This document shows positions 53,241-63,004 of a DNA stretch of 64,000 nucleotides, piece after piece. The position numbers and the translations under genes are program-made. Origin of the DNA: Gammaproteobacteria bacterium (GTDB taxonomy: Bacteria; Pseudomonadota; Gammaproteobacteria; Nevskiales; Nevskiaceae). Location: NCBI GenBank assembly GCA_022599775.1, contig JAHZLQ010000053.1, positions 1-64,000 of the forward strand, read 5' to 3'. Below the pieces are notes generated by a model. It saw nothing but the letters and a program-made list of their open reading frames with translations. It searched no databases and had not been told where the DNA came from. How positions within the stretch are numbered: position 1 is the first letter of the stretch; every line of letters starts with the position of its first letter.

Positions 53241-54020
53241 TCAAGCCAGCATCAACAATAGCAGCGCTCCGAGCAGGATCCGGTACCAGGCGAACACGAT
53301 GTAGGTGTGGCCCGCGATAAATCCCAGCAGCCACTTCACCGCGGCGAATCCGGTGATCGCGGCGGCGACGAAGGCCACCGCGAGCTCGTCCCAGGCCTCG
53401 GCGGCAATCGCTGCGCCGTCGCCCAGGGTCTTCATCAGTTCGTAGCCGGTGGCCGCGAACATCGTCGGAATACCGACCAGGAAGGCGAACTCGGCGGCGC
53501 GCGAACGCATCGTCAGACCGGCGAACATCGCGGCGAAGATTGCCGCCGCCGAACGCGAGGTGCCGGGAAACACGCCGGCCACGACCTGTGCGATGCCGAC
53601 CACGATCGCCACTTTCCAGGTGATGGATTCGGCCGGCACATGGTGCCGCGCGTAGTATTCGGCGATGAAGATCACCACACCACCGATGATCAGTGCCCAG
53701 GCCACCGGCGTCACCGTTTCCGGCAGTTCGGCGCCGAGCGCCTTGGCGAGCAGGCCCAGTACGGCGGTGACGCAGAAGGCAGCGATCAGCTTGATCACGT
53801 AGTCGCGGTTGACCGGATCGTGCCGGGCAGTCGCCAGTTCGCGCAGGCGATGACGATAGACCAGACACACGGCGACGATGGCCCCGGCCTGGATCGCGAT
53901 GTTGAACAGGTCGCTACGGCGCGGCAGCCAGTGCTGCAGAATCAGCAGGTGTCCGGTGCTGGAAATCGGCAAAAACTCGGTCAGACCCTCGACCAGACCG
54001 AGAATCAGGGCTTCAAGCAT
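53241..54020 (-). CDS. uppP: Undecaprenyl-diphosphatase
   Basis: A 259-residue membrane enzyme (BacA family) that removes one phosphate from undecaprenyl diphosphate, recycling the lipid carrier for cell-wall synthesis. EGLTEFLPISSTGHL and VFPGTSRSAAAIFAAM are the two active-site motifs. About seven to eight hydrophobic segments are present. The ATG at 54020 opens into the first helix. It is convergent with cca. Confidence 0.95.
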   Translation of the reverse strand: MLEALILGLVEGLTEFLPISSTGHLLILQHWLPRRSDLFNIAIQAGAIVAVCLVYRHRLRELATARHDPVNRDYVIKLIAAFCVTAVLGLLAKALGAELPETVTPVAWALIIGGVVIFIAEYYARHHVPAESITWKVAIVVGIAQVVAGVFPGTSRSAAAIFAAMFAGLTMRSRAAEFAFLVGIPTMFAATGYELMKTLGDGAAIAAEAWDELAVAFVAAAITGFAAVKWLLGFIAGHTYIVFAWYRILLGALLLLMLA

Positions 54021-54111
54021 GGTTTGGAACCTGTGCGCGATACGCGAACGACGCCTTGCGGGCCGTCGCGGATAGTGTGGATTCGGATAGAGACAAGCAT
54101 AAAGGATACCC

Positions 54112-54885
54112 ATGACCCAAGGCGCCAAGTCCACGGCGGACACTCGAACTGCGGCAACACTGCGTGTCGCCCTGATCACCGGCGCGGCACGGCGCATCGG
54201 CGCGCAGATCGCTCGCGAGCTGCACGCAGACGGTTGGTGCGTGGCACTGCATTACCGCCAGTCCGCCGAGGCCGCGCAGGAACTGGCGACCGAACTGGAA
54301 TCGCTGCGCCCCGACAGCGCGGCGACATTGCAGGCCGATCTACTGGACCGTGCCGGTCACGAACGCCTGATCGAACAGGCGCAGCAAATCTGGGGACAGC
54401 TGGATGCACTGGTCAACAATGCGTCGAGTTACTACCCGACACCGATCGGCTCGATCGACGAGTCGGCCTTCGACGATCTGATGGGTTCCAACTTCAAGGC
54501 CCCGCTGTTCCTGTCGCAGGCCTTTGCGGGCGCGGTCACGCAGGGCAGCATCGTCAATATCGTCGACATTCACGTGCAGGCGCCGATGTGCGGCTTTGCC
54601 GCCTACAGTGCGGCCAAGGGCGCGCTCGATACGCTGAGCCGCGCGCTGGCGCGCGAGCTGGCGCCGCGCATTCGCGTCAACGCGGTGGCGCCGGGCCACA
54701 TCATCTGGTCCGAGCACGAAACCCTCAGCGACGCGCAGATGCGGGCCGAATCCGAACGCATTCCGATGCAGCGTCTGGGCTCACCGGAGGATGTCGCGCA
54801 CGCGGTGCGCTTTCTGCTGTCCGAGCAGGCTTCATACATCACCGGCGTGACGCTGCCAGTGGACGGCGGACTCCGCCTGACCTGA
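54112..54885 (+). CDS. Pteridine reductase-like SDR
   Basis: A 257-residue SDR with the TGxxxRIG motif (LITGAARRIGAQIARELH) typical of pteridine reductases and FolM-type enzymes. The catalytic YSAAKGALDTLSRALARE and GHIIWSEHE follow the same pattern. It would reduce biopterin or dihydrofolate with NADPH. It could regenerate the pterin used by PhhA in this genome, but that link is inference. It is divergent from uppP. Confidence 0.82.
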   Translation: MTQGAKSTADTRTAATLRVALITGAARRIGAQIARELHADGWCVALHYRQSAEAAQELATELESLRPDSAATLQADLLDRAGHERLIEQAQQIWGQLDALVNNASSYYPTPIGSIDESAFDDLMGSNFKAPLFLSQAFAGAVTQGSIVNIVDIHVQAPMCGFAAYSAAKGALDTLSRALARELAPRIRVNAVAPGHIIWSEHETLSDAQMRAESERIPMQRLGSPEDVAHAVRFLLSEQASYITGVTLPVDGGLRLT

Positions 54886-54895
54886 AGGCCCGCGC

Positions 54896-55669
54896 TCAGT
54901 CGACCGCGAGTGGCAAAACCCGGTCGCTGTCCCCGTCCGCGCGCCCATTCGGACCAAAGCGGCGTTCCACGAACCGCAGACGGTCCTGCGCGACGAGCAC
55001 CACGGTGCTGGCTCGCGTGCCGTATTCCGGGCCGCGGATGAACGGTGAGGAGAGCCAGCGTTCACGTTCCAGCTCGAGCCCGGTGTTTGGCAAGGCCGCG
55101 TCGGGGGCGATGGCGGTGTCGGCCAGGGCGGTGAACAGGGTCTCGATATCCGGTGTGTCGTGCGCGCTGGTCTGCTGCATCGCGGTCCGCAGACGTTCGG
55201 ATTTCGGCCAGGGCGTGTCCAGTGTCGCATTGGACAGCACGTGGATACCCGGATCGACCTCGCGGCTTTCTCCAGTTTCACCCTGATTGGTCGCGAAGCG
55301 CAGGCACGCACCGTCCCACAGCAACAGATTGAAGCCGCCGTATTCCTGCGCATGCGGCATCAGTGCCTCACAAAATTCCAGGGCGCTGTCGTCAGCACGC
55401 ACGAAGTCGGCGACCAGACGGCCACGCGACAGGGCTCGCGGGTTCGGCGGCAGCATGCGTCGCACATTGGTGACTGCGGCCAAACGACCCCGCCGCGACA
55501 CCGCGAGCCAGCCGCCGCTCTGCAAACGATCGCGACCGCCGTAGACCTGCGGCGTGTCCTGCCAGGGCGCCGCCGGATCAGTTGGCCTGGCGTGGAACTC
55601 GTCTCGATTCGCGGCGATCAGCAGGGGATAGCGAGCGTGCGTCTGCCAGGACAGGGCAATCAGGCACAT
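54896..55669 (-). CDS. NRDE-family (TANGO2-like) protein
   Basis: A 257-residue protein starting MCLIALSW with the defining motif LIAANRDEFHARPT near residues 17-30. WLAVSRRGRLAAVTNVR and VLSNATLDTPWPKSERLR follow the family. The N-terminal Cys after Met may become the free N-terminus. Bacterial members are linked to heme handling or lipid metabolism in other systems; nothing here settles that. It is convergent with the SDR gene. Confidence 0.85.
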   Translation of the reverse strand: MCLIALSWQTHARYPLLIAANRDEFHARPTDPAAPWQDTPQVYGGRDRLQSGGWLAVSRRGRLAAVTNVRRMLPPNPRALSRGRLVADFVRADDSALEFCEALMPHAQEYGGFNLLLWDGACLRFATNQGETGESREVDPGIHVLSNATLDTPWPKSERLRTAMQQTSAHDTPDIETLFTALADTAIAPDAALPNTGLELERERWLSSPFIRGPEYGTRASTVVLVAQDRLRFVERRFGPNGRADGDSDRVLPLAVD

Positions 55670-55776
55670 CGGCAACGGGACTCCGTGCAGGGAACGAATG
55701 CCGAGGCTAACCCGATCGACCAAGGCCGCGCGCGGCATTCATCATCGTCGGCAACGGCCGGGGCTACAATCCGGTG

Positions 55777-56649
55777 ATGACCGGCTTTCAGCTCACACCC
55801 TACGAAACGCGACAGCTCGCCGCGATCCACGAGTGGCAGGCGCGGTCCCCGGGCTGGGGCGCACGTCTGATGGCCAAGCCCGGCAGCCGCATCGCCCAGG
55901 CGGTGCAGTCGATGGTGCCGGTGGACGCGCTGCGTGCGGCGCTGACGGGCGTGAATCGCGTGGCCGAACGTCTGTCCGACGAGCAGTCCATCCTCAAACG
56001 CGCGAAGGCCGGTTCGCTCGAAGAACTGCGCGCGATGCCGCTGAATACGCATGACCGCTCGATGCGCATCGAGCAGCGCTGGGCCATGGGCATGGCCGGT
56101 GCCGGCGGCGCGGTGTTCGGCGTGGCGGGCGCGGCCGGCATGGTGGCGGACATTCCAGCGCTGATCACGCTGGCTCTGCGGACGATCCACCGCGTCGGCC
56201 TGTGCTACGGGGACGATCCGCTGGACGGCAACCGCAGCCGCCTGGCGATCGCAATCTTCGCGCTGGCGTCCGCCAACAGCATGGACGAGAAGCTCACCGC
56301 GATTCGCGCCATCCGTGACCTGCAGAGCGGCCTGATCGACGCGGCCCTGCGCGACGGCGTGGAGCGCGTCGCCGAACGCGAGCTGGCCAAGGAGGCGGCG
56401 GTGTTCTCGCTGCAGAACCTGGCGAAGAAACTCGGCGTGAACCTGGGCGCACGCAAATCGGTGGGCATGGTGCCGGTGCTCGGCGCGATCGTCGGCAGTT
56501 CGGTCAATGCCTGGTACGTCTATGACGTGGCGCAGGTATCACGCTATGTGTTTCAGGAACGCTGGCTGCGTCGACGCTATCCGGAGCTGGATCCGGACGA
56601 TCCCGAATCCAGTGCGTTGAGCGCGCCGCCGCGCAGCAACGCCGAATAG
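55777..56649 (+). CDS. EcsC-family protein
   Basis: A 290-residue protein with the EcsC domain in the C-terminal two thirds. AGAAGMVADIPALITLALRTI and GVNLGARKSVGMVPVLGAIV are the hydrophobic stretches, and YVYDVAQVSRYVFQERWL is near the end. In Bacillus the name comes from an ABC-transporter operon, but most proteobacterial members are of unknown function. GTG at 55774 and ATG at 55777 are both possible starts. Confidence 0.8.
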   Translation: MTGFQLTPYETRQLAAIHEWQARSPGWGARLMAKPGSRIAQAVQSMVPVDALRAALTGVNRVAERLSDEQSILKRAKAGSLEELRAMPLNTHDRSMRIEQRWAMGMAGAGGAVFGVAGAAGMVADIPALITLALRTIHRVGLCYGDDPLDGNRSRLAIAIFALASANSMDEKLTAIRAIRDLQSGLIDAALRDGVERVAERELAKEAAVFSLQNLAKKLGVNLGARKSVGMVPVLGAIVGSSVNAWYVYDVAQVSRYVFQERWLRRRYPELDPDDPESSALSAPPRSNAE

Positions 56650-56661
56650 GGACTTAGCGAC

Positions 56662-57054
56662 TCAAACCGAAGGCGCAATGCGACAGCGCGCACCGGTCAC
56701 GATACGCTGCTGGCCGCTGTCCTGATTGAGCAACACGCAGTCCGCGCCATCCTTGAGCAAGCGCAGCGTCTGCGGCCGCCCGTAGACCTGGCCGGCCAGC
56801 GCACTGCCATCGGTTTCGCGGGGTTCGTCGGGCTCCACTTCGGCGAAGTCGACTTCGGCGAAGGCGTCGTCGTCCAGCGTGACCGGTTGACCGACCAGTT
56901 CCGTGGCAGCCGCCTCCAGCCCAAGCCAGACTTCGGCGTCCGAGGGCAACAGCAAGGCAGGAACCGGCCCGGGCTTCGGCGCCGGGCGATGCACCTGACA
57001 GGCCAGCAGCACGAGCGGCAGCGCGCAAACCGCAAACAAGCAACGTCGTTTCAT
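56662..57054 (-). CDS. Small predicted lipoprotein
   Basis: A 130-residue protein with a lipoprotein signal peptide (RCLFAVCALPLVLLAC; lipobox LLAC at about residues 16-19). The acidic middle (DDDAFAEVDFAEVEPDEPRE) leads into a C-terminal half (YGRPQTLRLLKDGADCVLLN) with Cys residues. No family is recognised. It lies between EcsC and ntrC and is separated from ntrC by 50 bases. Confidence 0.65.
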   Translation of the reverse strand: MKRRCLFAVCALPLVLLACQVHRPAPKPGPVPALLLPSDAEVWLGLEAAATELVGQPVTLDDDAFAEVDFAEVEPDEPRETDGSALAGQVYGRPQTLRLLKDGADCVLLNQDSGQQRIVTGARCRIAPSV

Positions 57055-57104
57055 CAAGCTCCCCCGCTCCGAACGATGGGCGGCATTGTCGCAAAGCGGC
57101 GCAC

Positions 57105-58553
57105 TCAATCCAGGTCGAGTTCCTTGATCTTGCGTGTCAGCGTGTTGCGGCCCCAGCCGAGACGTTTGGCCGCCTCGATACGCTGGCCACGGCACTCGGC
57201 CAGCGCCGTCTGGATCAACATGCGCTCGAAGTCCGGCAGCGCCTCGCCCAGCAGATTGCTGCGGCCCGCCCGCAACTGCGTTTCGGCCCAGGATCGGAGA
57301 CTGTCCTGCCAGCTGCCGTTGTTGACCACCTCGTTGGCCACGCCGCCGCCGGCGGTGCTGGTATTTGCGGTGGTCGTCACCGTCGGTGCGGTGGAGATTC
57401 GCAGTTCCGGCGGCAGATCGAGCAGATGAACGTCCTGCCCCGGCGCCATCACGGTCAGCCAGCGACAGACGTTTTCGAGCTGACGGACGTTGCCCGGCCA
57501 CTCGAAGCGCTGCAGGCTGGCGATCACTTCCGGACGCATGCGCTTAGGCTCGGCCTTGAGCTCCCGCGCCGCCGAGGCCAGGAAGTGACGGGCCAGTTGT
57601 GGCACGTCCTCGCGCCGTTCGCGCAACGAGGGGATGCGGATGCGAATGACATTGAGCCGATGGAACAAGTCTTCGCGAAAACGACCCTGCCCGACCGCGA
57701 TTTCCAGTTCCTGATTGGTGGCGGCGATCACGCGCACGTCGACCTTGATCGGCGAGTGACCGCCGACGCGATAGAACTCGCCGTCCGAAAGCACGCGTAG
57801 CAAACGCGTCTGCAGATCCAGCGGCATGTCGCCGATTTCATCGAGGAACAGGGTGCCGCCGTCGGCCTGTTCGAAGCGGCCGCGCCGCTGTGCCTGGGCG
57901 CCGGTAAAGGCGCCGCGCTCGTGGCCGAAAAACTCCGATTCCATCAGATCCTTGGGAATCGCCGCGGTATTGACGGCGATGAACGGCTGTTTGGAACGCG
58001 GGCTGTGGGCGTGCAGGGCGCGCGCCACCAGTTCCTTGCCGGCACCGGTCTCGCCGGTGATCAATACGGTGATCTGTGACTGCGAGAGGCGGCCGATCGC
58101 GCGGAACACGTCCTGCATCGCCGGCGCTTCACCGATCAGCAGGGTATCCGTACCGTTGAGGGCGTCCGGATCACCGGCTTCGCCGCGGACCCGCGAAGCG
58201 CGTCGCACCAGGGTGGCGACACCGTCGACGTCGAACGGCTTGGGCAGGTATTCGAACGCGCCGCCACGATAAGCGGCAACCGCGGCATCGAGGTCGGAAT
58301 GCGCCGTCATGATGATGACCGGCAGCTCCGGGGCACGCGCCTGCAGGCGTTCCAGCAGTTCCAAGCCGTTGACGCCGGGCATGCGGATGTCGGATACCAA
58401 CACGTCCGGCAGCTCGTCCTGCAAGGCATCCAGCAGTTCGGCGGAACCGGGGAAGCACTTGACGTTCATGCCGTCGCGCATCAGTGAGCGCTCCAGCACC
58501 CAACGTATGGATTCGTCGTCGTCGACGACCCAAACGGTTATCGGCTGGCTCAT
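57105..58553 (-). CDS. ntrC: Nitrogen regulator NtrC (NRI)
   Basis: A 482-residue sigma-54 activator. The receiver domain has the phosphorylated Asp in VLVSDIRMPG (D55). The AAA+ domain shows LITGETGAGKELVARALHAH (Walker A), GHERGAFTGAQ (sigma-54 contact) and GGTLFLDEIGDMP (Walker B). The C-terminal Fis-type helix-turn-helix is RIEAAKRLGWGRNTLTRKIKE. ntrB lies just upstream, its stop overlapping the ntrC start as ATGA. Two NtrC-like sites lie before glnA. Confidence 0.96.
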   Translation of the reverse strand: MSQPITVWVVDDDESIRWVLERSLMRDGMNVKCFPGSAELLDALQDELPDVLVSDIRMPGVNGLELLERLQARAPELPVIIMTAHSDLDAAVAAYRGGAFEYLPKPFDVDGVATLVRRASRVRGEAGDPDALNGTDTLLIGEAPAMQDVFRAIGRLSQSQITVLITGETGAGKELVARALHAHSPRSKQPFIAVNTAAIPKDLMESEFFGHERGAFTGAQAQRRGRFEQADGGTLFLDEIGDMPLDLQTRLLRVLSDGEFYRVGGHSPIKVDVRVIAATNQELEIAVGQGRFREDLFHRLNVIRIRIPSLRERREDVPQLARHFLASAARELKAEPKRMRPEVIASLQRFEWPGNVRQLENVCRWLTVMAPGQDVHLLDLPPELRISTAPTVTTTANTSTAGGGVANEVVNNGSWQDSLRSWAETQLRAGRSNLLGEALPDFERMLIQTALAECRGQRIEAAKRLGWGRNTLTRKIKELDLD

Positions 58554-59620
58554 AGCGGTCGTTCTAGTGGGAGATAAATCGAGAAAACGGTGCACCCGGG
58601 CTGGCTCTGGCACTCGATGAGTCCTCCGTGCGTATGGATGAGATGCTGAGAAATCGGCAGCCCCAGCCCGCTGCCTTCAGCACGTGTCGTCACCATCGGG
58701 TAGAAGATCTTCTCAAGGAGCGACGGTGGAATTCCGGGCCCGTCATCCTCGATGTCGATCTGCACCACGAGTTTGTGCATGCGTCCGCCAATCGTGAAAC
58801 GACGTCGTGCCCGCGTGCGCACCATGACCTGGCCGTGACCGTCCAGAGCCTGCAGCGCGTTGCGTGCGACATTCAGCACCGCCTGGATCAGCTGCTCACG
58901 ATCGGCGATGACATCCGGAATGCTCGGGTCATAGTCGCGTTGCACACTGACCCCATCCGGGGCCTCCGCCTCGATCAGCTTGCGTACGTGCTCGATCACC
59001 TCGTGCACGTTGAGGAAATTGTGGGCCGGCAAACGATTCGGTCCCAGCAGACGGTTGACCAGATTCTGCAGACGGTCGACCTCGCGAATGATCACGCGCG
59101 TGTATTCGCGATGCTGGGAATCCGGGAATTCGCGTTCGAGCAGCTGCGCTGCGCCACGTATTCCGCCCAGGGGGTTCTTGATTTCGTGCGCGAGTCCGCG
59201 CACCAGTTCCCGGGTCGCCTCGTGTTGTGCCGCCTGCCACTCGTCTCGCGAAATCCGCAGGTGCCGGTCCAGCGGGGCCAGTTCCAGCAACAGCCCCGGC
59301 TGCCGCGCGATCATCATCGGCGTGACCATGCAGTCCACAGTGATCGACGCTTCGCCGGTCCTGCGCAACTGCACTTCGCGTTCGATGAATCCGGAGCCTG
59401 TGGACAGGGCCTGCCTCAGCCTTGGCAACAGACCATCCAGATGCGGAACCGCGATTTTCAATTCCTCGCCCAACGCAAACTTCTGACTCATGCCAAACAG
59501 GCTTTCGCAGGCTGAATTGAGCGCTGCGATGCGCAGATCGGCGTCAACGCTGATTACACCCGTGGTCATGCCATCGAGGATGACCTCAGGTTTCATACGT
59601 GTACGGGGAACCAGCTTCAT
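58550..59620 (-). CDS. ntrB: Nitrogen sensor kinase NtrB (NRII)
   Basis: A 356-residue soluble histidine kinase. A PAS-like N-terminus (VISVDADLRIAALNSACESLF) precedes the H-box RGLAHEIKNPLGGIRGAAQL with the phosphorylated H145. The ATPase motifs are NVARNALQAL (N), IEDDGPGIPPSLLEKIFYP (G1) and GSGLGLPISQHLIHTHGG (G2). It phosphorylates NtrC when nitrogen is limiting, under PII control. The stop overlaps the ntrC start. Confidence 0.96.
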   Translation of the reverse strand: MKLVPRTRMKPEVILDGMTTGVISVDADLRIAALNSACESLFGMSQKFALGEELKIAVPHLDGLLPRLRQALSTGSGFIEREVQLRRTGEASITVDCMVTPMMIARQPGLLLELAPLDRHLRISRDEWQAAQHEATRELVRGLAHEIKNPLGGIRGAAQLLEREFPDSQHREYTRVIIREVDRLQNLVNRLLGPNRLPAHNFLNVHEVIEHVRKLIEAEAPDGVSVQRDYDPSIPDVIADREQLIQAVLNVARNALQALDGHGQVMVRTRARRRFTIGGRMHKLVVQIDIEDDGPGIPPSLLEKIFYPMVTTRAEGSGLGLPISQHLIHTHGGLIECQSQPGCTVFSIYLPLERPL

Positions 59621-59710
59621 GTGAGGGCGGGTAGCAAATAGTGGGCCACGACGGTGCGCGCCGCACCGCCCTGACTTCGCGGTTGGTGCACAATTCTGGT
59701 GCGTTGCGCC

Positions 59711-60250
59711 TCAGCGCGCAATCGGCGGTTTGACGAACACCTGGACCGGTTGGGCCCTGATCAGGGCCTTTCCCTGTTCGTCGACGATCGCGGCAGAAAC
59801 GGTGTGGGTGCCGCGCTCGACGCCCGCAAATACGGTGGACGTCGACAGCGCCGGTGGCGCCTGTGCCTCACCGTCGAGAAAGAACTGGATCCGGTGGCCG
59901 GCCACCAGACTCGGGTCCGAGATCACGGCGACCGGGACGATGCGCTCGGCACCGCGTATGGTCTCCTCGGGCGAGGGCGTGACAATTCTCAGCTCTCGAT
60001 ATTTCTCGACCTTTTCGGAACTGTTCGATCCGTCATTTTCATCGAGCTGGCGTTCTACCGCTTCCAGTTCGGCCGAGGTATAGGTTCGCAGCGGTGGCAA
60101 GTCGGCCGGTTGCGCGTTCTGGTTGGGCGGCTTGTCGGTGTAGTGCACGACGCCGGCCTCGTCCACATAGCGGTAGATCGGCTCGCCTTGGGCGACCGCC
60201 TGAGCCGTCAGCACCAGGCCGAGCAGTGCAGGCAGGAAAAAACGCGTCAT
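59711..60250 (-). CDS. DUF4124-domain exported protein
   Basis: A 179-residue protein with signal peptide RFFLPALLGLVLTAQAVA. The DUF4124 domain, PIYRYVDEAGVVHYTDKPP, is at residues about 22-45. A coiled or helical stretch and a beta-rich C-terminus (GTHTVSAAIVDEQGKALIRA) resemble Ig-like folds. The order glnA, DUF4124, ntrB, ntrC is common in gammaproteobacteria. The role is unknown. Confidence 0.82.
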   Translation of the reverse strand: MTRFFLPALLGLVLTAQAVAQGEPIYRYVDEAGVVHYTDKPPNQNAQPADLPPLRTYTSAELEAVERQLDENDGSNSSEKVEKYRELRIVTPSPEETIRGAERIVPVAVISDPSLVAGHRIQFFLDGEAQAPPALSTSTVFAGVERGTHTVSAAIVDEQGKALIRAQPVQVFVKPPIAR

Positions 60251-60347
60251 CGAAAATCCGGATGATTGCGGAGCGTCCAATCTACTGTGTCGCGGCTCCG
60301 TCCGGAAGCCTCGCGCCATCCGGTGATGCTCCGAGCCGATCCTCCGC

Positions 60348-60378
60348 AAAAAGAAACGCCCCGCAAGCGGGGCGTTTC
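60348..60378 (-). terminator. Intrinsic terminator of glnA
   Basis: GAAACGCCCCGC and GCGGGGCGTTTC pair perfectly over 12 bases around a 2-base gap, and the minus strand continues into TTTTT (complement of 60348-60352). It lies 44 bases after the glnA stop. This is a standard Rho-independent terminator, so the DUF4124/ntrBC genes need read-through or their own promoter. Confidence 0.92.
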
Positions 60379-60421
60379 TCCGATGCCGGTCGGTGCCGGA
60401 TATTCGAGCAAAGCCTGAGCC

Positions 60422-61834
60422 TTACAACGAATAGTACATATCGAACTCGATCGGATGCGTGGTCATGCGGAAGCGCGTGACCTCGTCCATCTTCAGTTCG
60501 ATGTAGGCATCGATCAGGTCGTCGGTGAACACACCGCCGGCCTTGAGGTAGTCACGATCCTTGTCCAGGGCTTCAAGCGCCATGTCGAGGCTGTGCGCGA
60601 CTTTCGGGATCAGCTTGTCCTCTTCCGGCGGCAGGTGGTAGAGGTCCTTGGAGGCCGCCTCGCCCGGATGAATCTTGTTCTGGATGCCGTCCAGGCCCGC
60701 CATCAGCATCGCCGCGAAGGCGAAGTACGGATTGGCGGTGGAGTCCGGGAAACGCACCTCGATGCGGCGGCCCTTGGGGCTGGAGACCCACGGAATGCGG
60801 ATCGACGCGGAGCGGTTGCGCGCCGAGTAGGCCAGCATGACCGGCGCTTCGAAGCCCGGCACCAGGCGCTTGTAGCTGTTGGTGGAAGCATTGGCGAAGG
60901 CGTTGATCGACTGCGCGTGCTTGAGGATGCCACCGATGTAGTACAGCGCGGTTTCGGACAGGCCGCCGTACTCGTCGCCCGCGAAGATGTTGGTGCCGTC
61001 CTTGGACAGGGACTGATGCACGTGCATGCCGGAACCGTTGTCACCGACGATCGGCTTGGGCATGAAGGTCGCGGTCTTGCCGAACTGCGCGGCCACGTTC
61101 TGCACCACGTACTTGAGCTTGAGGACCTCGTCGGCCTTCTTGGTCATGGTGTTGAACAGCACACCGAGCTCGCACTGACCGGCGGTGGCGACTTCGTGAT
61201 GGTGCACCTCGGTCTCGATGCCGATGGCCTCCAGCGTTTCGCACATCGCGGAGCGCATGTCCTGCAGCGAATCGACCGGCGGCACCGGGAAGTAGCCACC
61301 CTTGACGCCCGGGCGGTGACCCATGTTGCCTTCTTCATAGGCCTTGCCGGAGTTCCAGGCGGCCTCTTCGGCGTCGATGTGCACGTAGGAGCCCCACATG
61401 CCGTCGTCCCAACGTACCGTGTCGAAGACGAAGAACTCGTTTTCGGGGCCGAAAAAGGCGGTGTCGGCAATGCCGGTGGATTTGAGGTAGGCCTCTGCGC
61501 GCTTGGCCAGCGAACGCGGGTCGCGCTCGTAGCCCTGCATCGACGACGGCTCGATGATGTCGCAGCTCATCACCAGCGTCGGTTCTTCGAAGAACGGGTC
61601 CATGAAGGCCGATTCCGGGTCCGGCATCAGGATCATGTCCGACTCGTTGATGCCCTTCCAGCCGGCGATCGACGAACCGTCGAACATCTTGCCGTCGGTG
61701 AACAGGTCCGCGTTCACCGTGTGCGACGGAACGCTTACGTGCTGCTCCTTACCCCGGGTATCCGTGAAGCGGAAGTCAACGAACTTCACGCCCTTGTCTT
61801 TGATCAGTTTCAACACGTCATTAGCTGCCGACAT
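60422..61834 (-). CDS. glnA: Glutamine synthetase, type I
   Basis: A 470-residue enzyme that makes glutamine from glutamate, ammonia and [15 protein letters not shown] and [20 protein letters not shown] are active-site regions, and [11 protein letters not shown] the ammonia/glutamate site. [10 protein letters not shown] holds Tyr399, the adenylylation site of the GSI-beta class, so control by GlnE is expected. I use the ATG at 61834 ([10 protein letters not shown]). A sigma-54 promoter and NtrC-like sites lie upstream. Confidence 0.97.
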   Translation of the reverse strand: MSAANDVLKLIKDKGVKFVDFRFTDTRGKEQHVSVPSHTVNADLFTDGKMFDGSSIAGWKGINESDMILMPDPESAFMDPFFEEPTLVMSCDIIEPSSMQGYERDPRSLAKRAEAYLKSTGIADTAFFGPENEFFVFDTVRWDDGMWGSYVHIDAEEAAWNSGKAYEEGNMGHRPGVKGGYFPVPPVDSLQDMRSAMCETLEAIGIETEVHHHEVATAGQCELGVLFNTMTKKADEVLKLKYVVQNVAAQFGKTATFMPKPIVGDNGSGMHVHQSLSKDGTNIFAGDEYGGLSETALYYIGGILKHAQSINAFANASTNSYKRLVPGFEAPVMLAYSARNRSASIRIPWVSSPKGRRIEVRFPDSTANPYFAFAAMLMAGLDGIQNKIHPGEAASKDLYHLPPEEDKLIPKVAHSLDMALEALDKDRDYLKAGGVFTDDLIDAYIELKMDEVTRFRMTTHPIEFDMYYSL

Positions 61835-61920
61835 TAGGCTCTCCGTCATGCGCTTTGTTTAAGAGGGGAACGTTGTTATACCGCCGGCTTTGCCCCACGC
61901 CCCGGCGGTGGGCAGGAAAA

Positions 61921-61936
61921 AGCAGCTTTTGTGCCA
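61921..61936 (-). promoter_or_regulatory. Sigma-54 promoter of glnA
   Basis: The minus strand reads TGGCACAAAAGCTGCT. This matches TGGCAC-N5-TTGC with one change at the -12 element (CTGC for TTGC). Start of transcription would be about 10-12 bases downstream, about 75 bases before the glnA ATG. The spacing between the GG and GC pairs is standard. Confidence 0.8.
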
Positions 61937-61986
61937 GCGGTATGCGCGCTCAGGATGCGTCAGGAGCCGTTGCGGCGCCAGCGCGC

Positions 61987-62020
61987 GCCCCAAAATTGGG
62001 CATGTGCATCATTTTGGTGC
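61987..62020. promoter_or_regulatory. Two NtrC-like binding sites
   Basis: The minus strand of 62006-62020 is GCACCAAAATGATGC, one base from the NtrC consensus GCACCA-N3-TGGTGC. 61987-62001 is GCCCCAAAATTGGGC, a related palindrome. Centres are 19 bases apart and lie about 65-90 bases upstream of the sigma-54 promoter, a normal enhancer position. They would couple glnA to the NtrBC pair encoded downstream. Confidence 0.75.
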
Positions 62021-62034
62021 TACGACGCTGCGGG

Positions 62035-62061
62035 CTGACATCCCACAGGCTCCTTTATACT
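62035..62061 (+). promoter_or_regulatory. Possible sigma-70 promoter of glyQ
   Basis: CTGACA (62035-62040) and TATACT (62056-62061) are spaced 15 bases apart, a little short of the ideal 17. They lie about 40 bases before the glyQ ATG. The NtrC sites of glnA are next to it, so the two divergent promoters share this 267-base gap. Confidence 0.4.
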
Positions 62062-62101
62062 CGCGGCGTTTTGCAATACCGCCTGAAACCGTCGATTCGA
62101 A

Positions 62102-63004
62102 ATGAGCTTTCAAGAACTGATCCTCCGACTGCAGCACTTCTGGGCCCAACAGGGCTGCGTGATCGTGCAGCCCTTGGACATGGAGGTGGGCGCTGGCACG
62201 TTTCACTGGTCGACCTTTCTGCGTTCGATCGGCCCGGAACCGTGGAACACCGCCTATGTGCAGCCGAGCCGCCGCCCCACCGACGGCCGCTACGGCGACA
62301 ATCCGAACCGGCTACAGCATTACTATCAGTTTCAGGTGCTGATGAAGCCGAGCCCGCCGAACATTCAGGATCTCTATCTCGATTCACTGCGCGAACTCGG
62401 CTTCGATGCGCTGACGCATGACATCCGCTTCGTCGAGGACAATTGGGAATCGCCGACGCTCGGTGCCTGGGGCCTGGGCTGGGAAGTGTGGCTCAACGGC
62501 ATGGAAGTCACGCAGTTCACCTACTTTCAGCAGGTGGGTGGCATCGAGTGCAAGCCGGTTTCGGGCGAAATAACCTATGGACTGGAACGCCTGGCGATGT
62601 ACATTCAGGGCGTTGAAAGCGTCTACGATCTGGTGTGGTCCGACGCCGGCGGCCGCATCGTCACCTACGGCGACGTGTATCACCAGAACGAAGTCGAACA
62701 ATCGGCCTACAACTTCGAACACGCCGACACCAGGGTGCTGCTCGAACGCTTCAACGGGGCCGAAGCCGAGTGCCTGCGGCTGCTCGCGCTGGAGACCGCG
62801 TTGCCGTTGCCCGCCTACGAGCGCGCCATCCAGGCCAGCCATTCGTTCAACCTGCTCGACGCGCGCGGCGCGATTTCGGTGACCGAACGGCAGGCGTACA
62901 TCCTGCGCGTGCGCACGCTGACGCGCGCCTGCGCCGAGGCCTACTACGCCGCTCGCGAAAAGCTGGGCTTTCCGATGGTCGATCAGGTTCGCGCCGTCGC
63001 CTGA
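62102..63004 (+). CDS. glyQ: Glycyl-tRNA synthetase alpha subunit
   Basis: A 300-residue class II aminoacyl-tRNA synthetase subunit of the alpha2beta2 type. [40 protein letters not shown] and [21 protein letters not shown] are the conserved start and motif 2 regions. Activity needs the beta subunit GlyS. The next gene is not glyS but a TrpB-like gene, unlike the usual glyQS pair. Confidence 0.96.
   Translation: MSFQELILRLQHFWAQQGCVIVQPLDMEVGAGTFHWSTFLRSIGPEPWNTAYVQPSRRPTDGRYGDNPNRLQHYYQFQVLMKPSPPNIQDLYLDSLRELGFDALTHDIRFVEDNWESPTLGAWGLGWEVWLNGMEVTQFTYFQQVGGIECKPVSGEITYGLERLAMYIQGVESVYDLVWSDAGGRIVTYGDVYHQNEVEQSAYNFEHADTRVLLERFNGAEAECLRLLALETALPLPAYERAIQASHSFNLLDARGAISVTERQAYILRVRTLTRACAEAYYAAREKLGFPMVDQVRAVA

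Noticed and set aside
60455..61837. 460-codon plus-strand ORF opposite glnA
   Set aside because: Glutamine synthetase is certain on the minus strand; the antisense frame has no family pattern.
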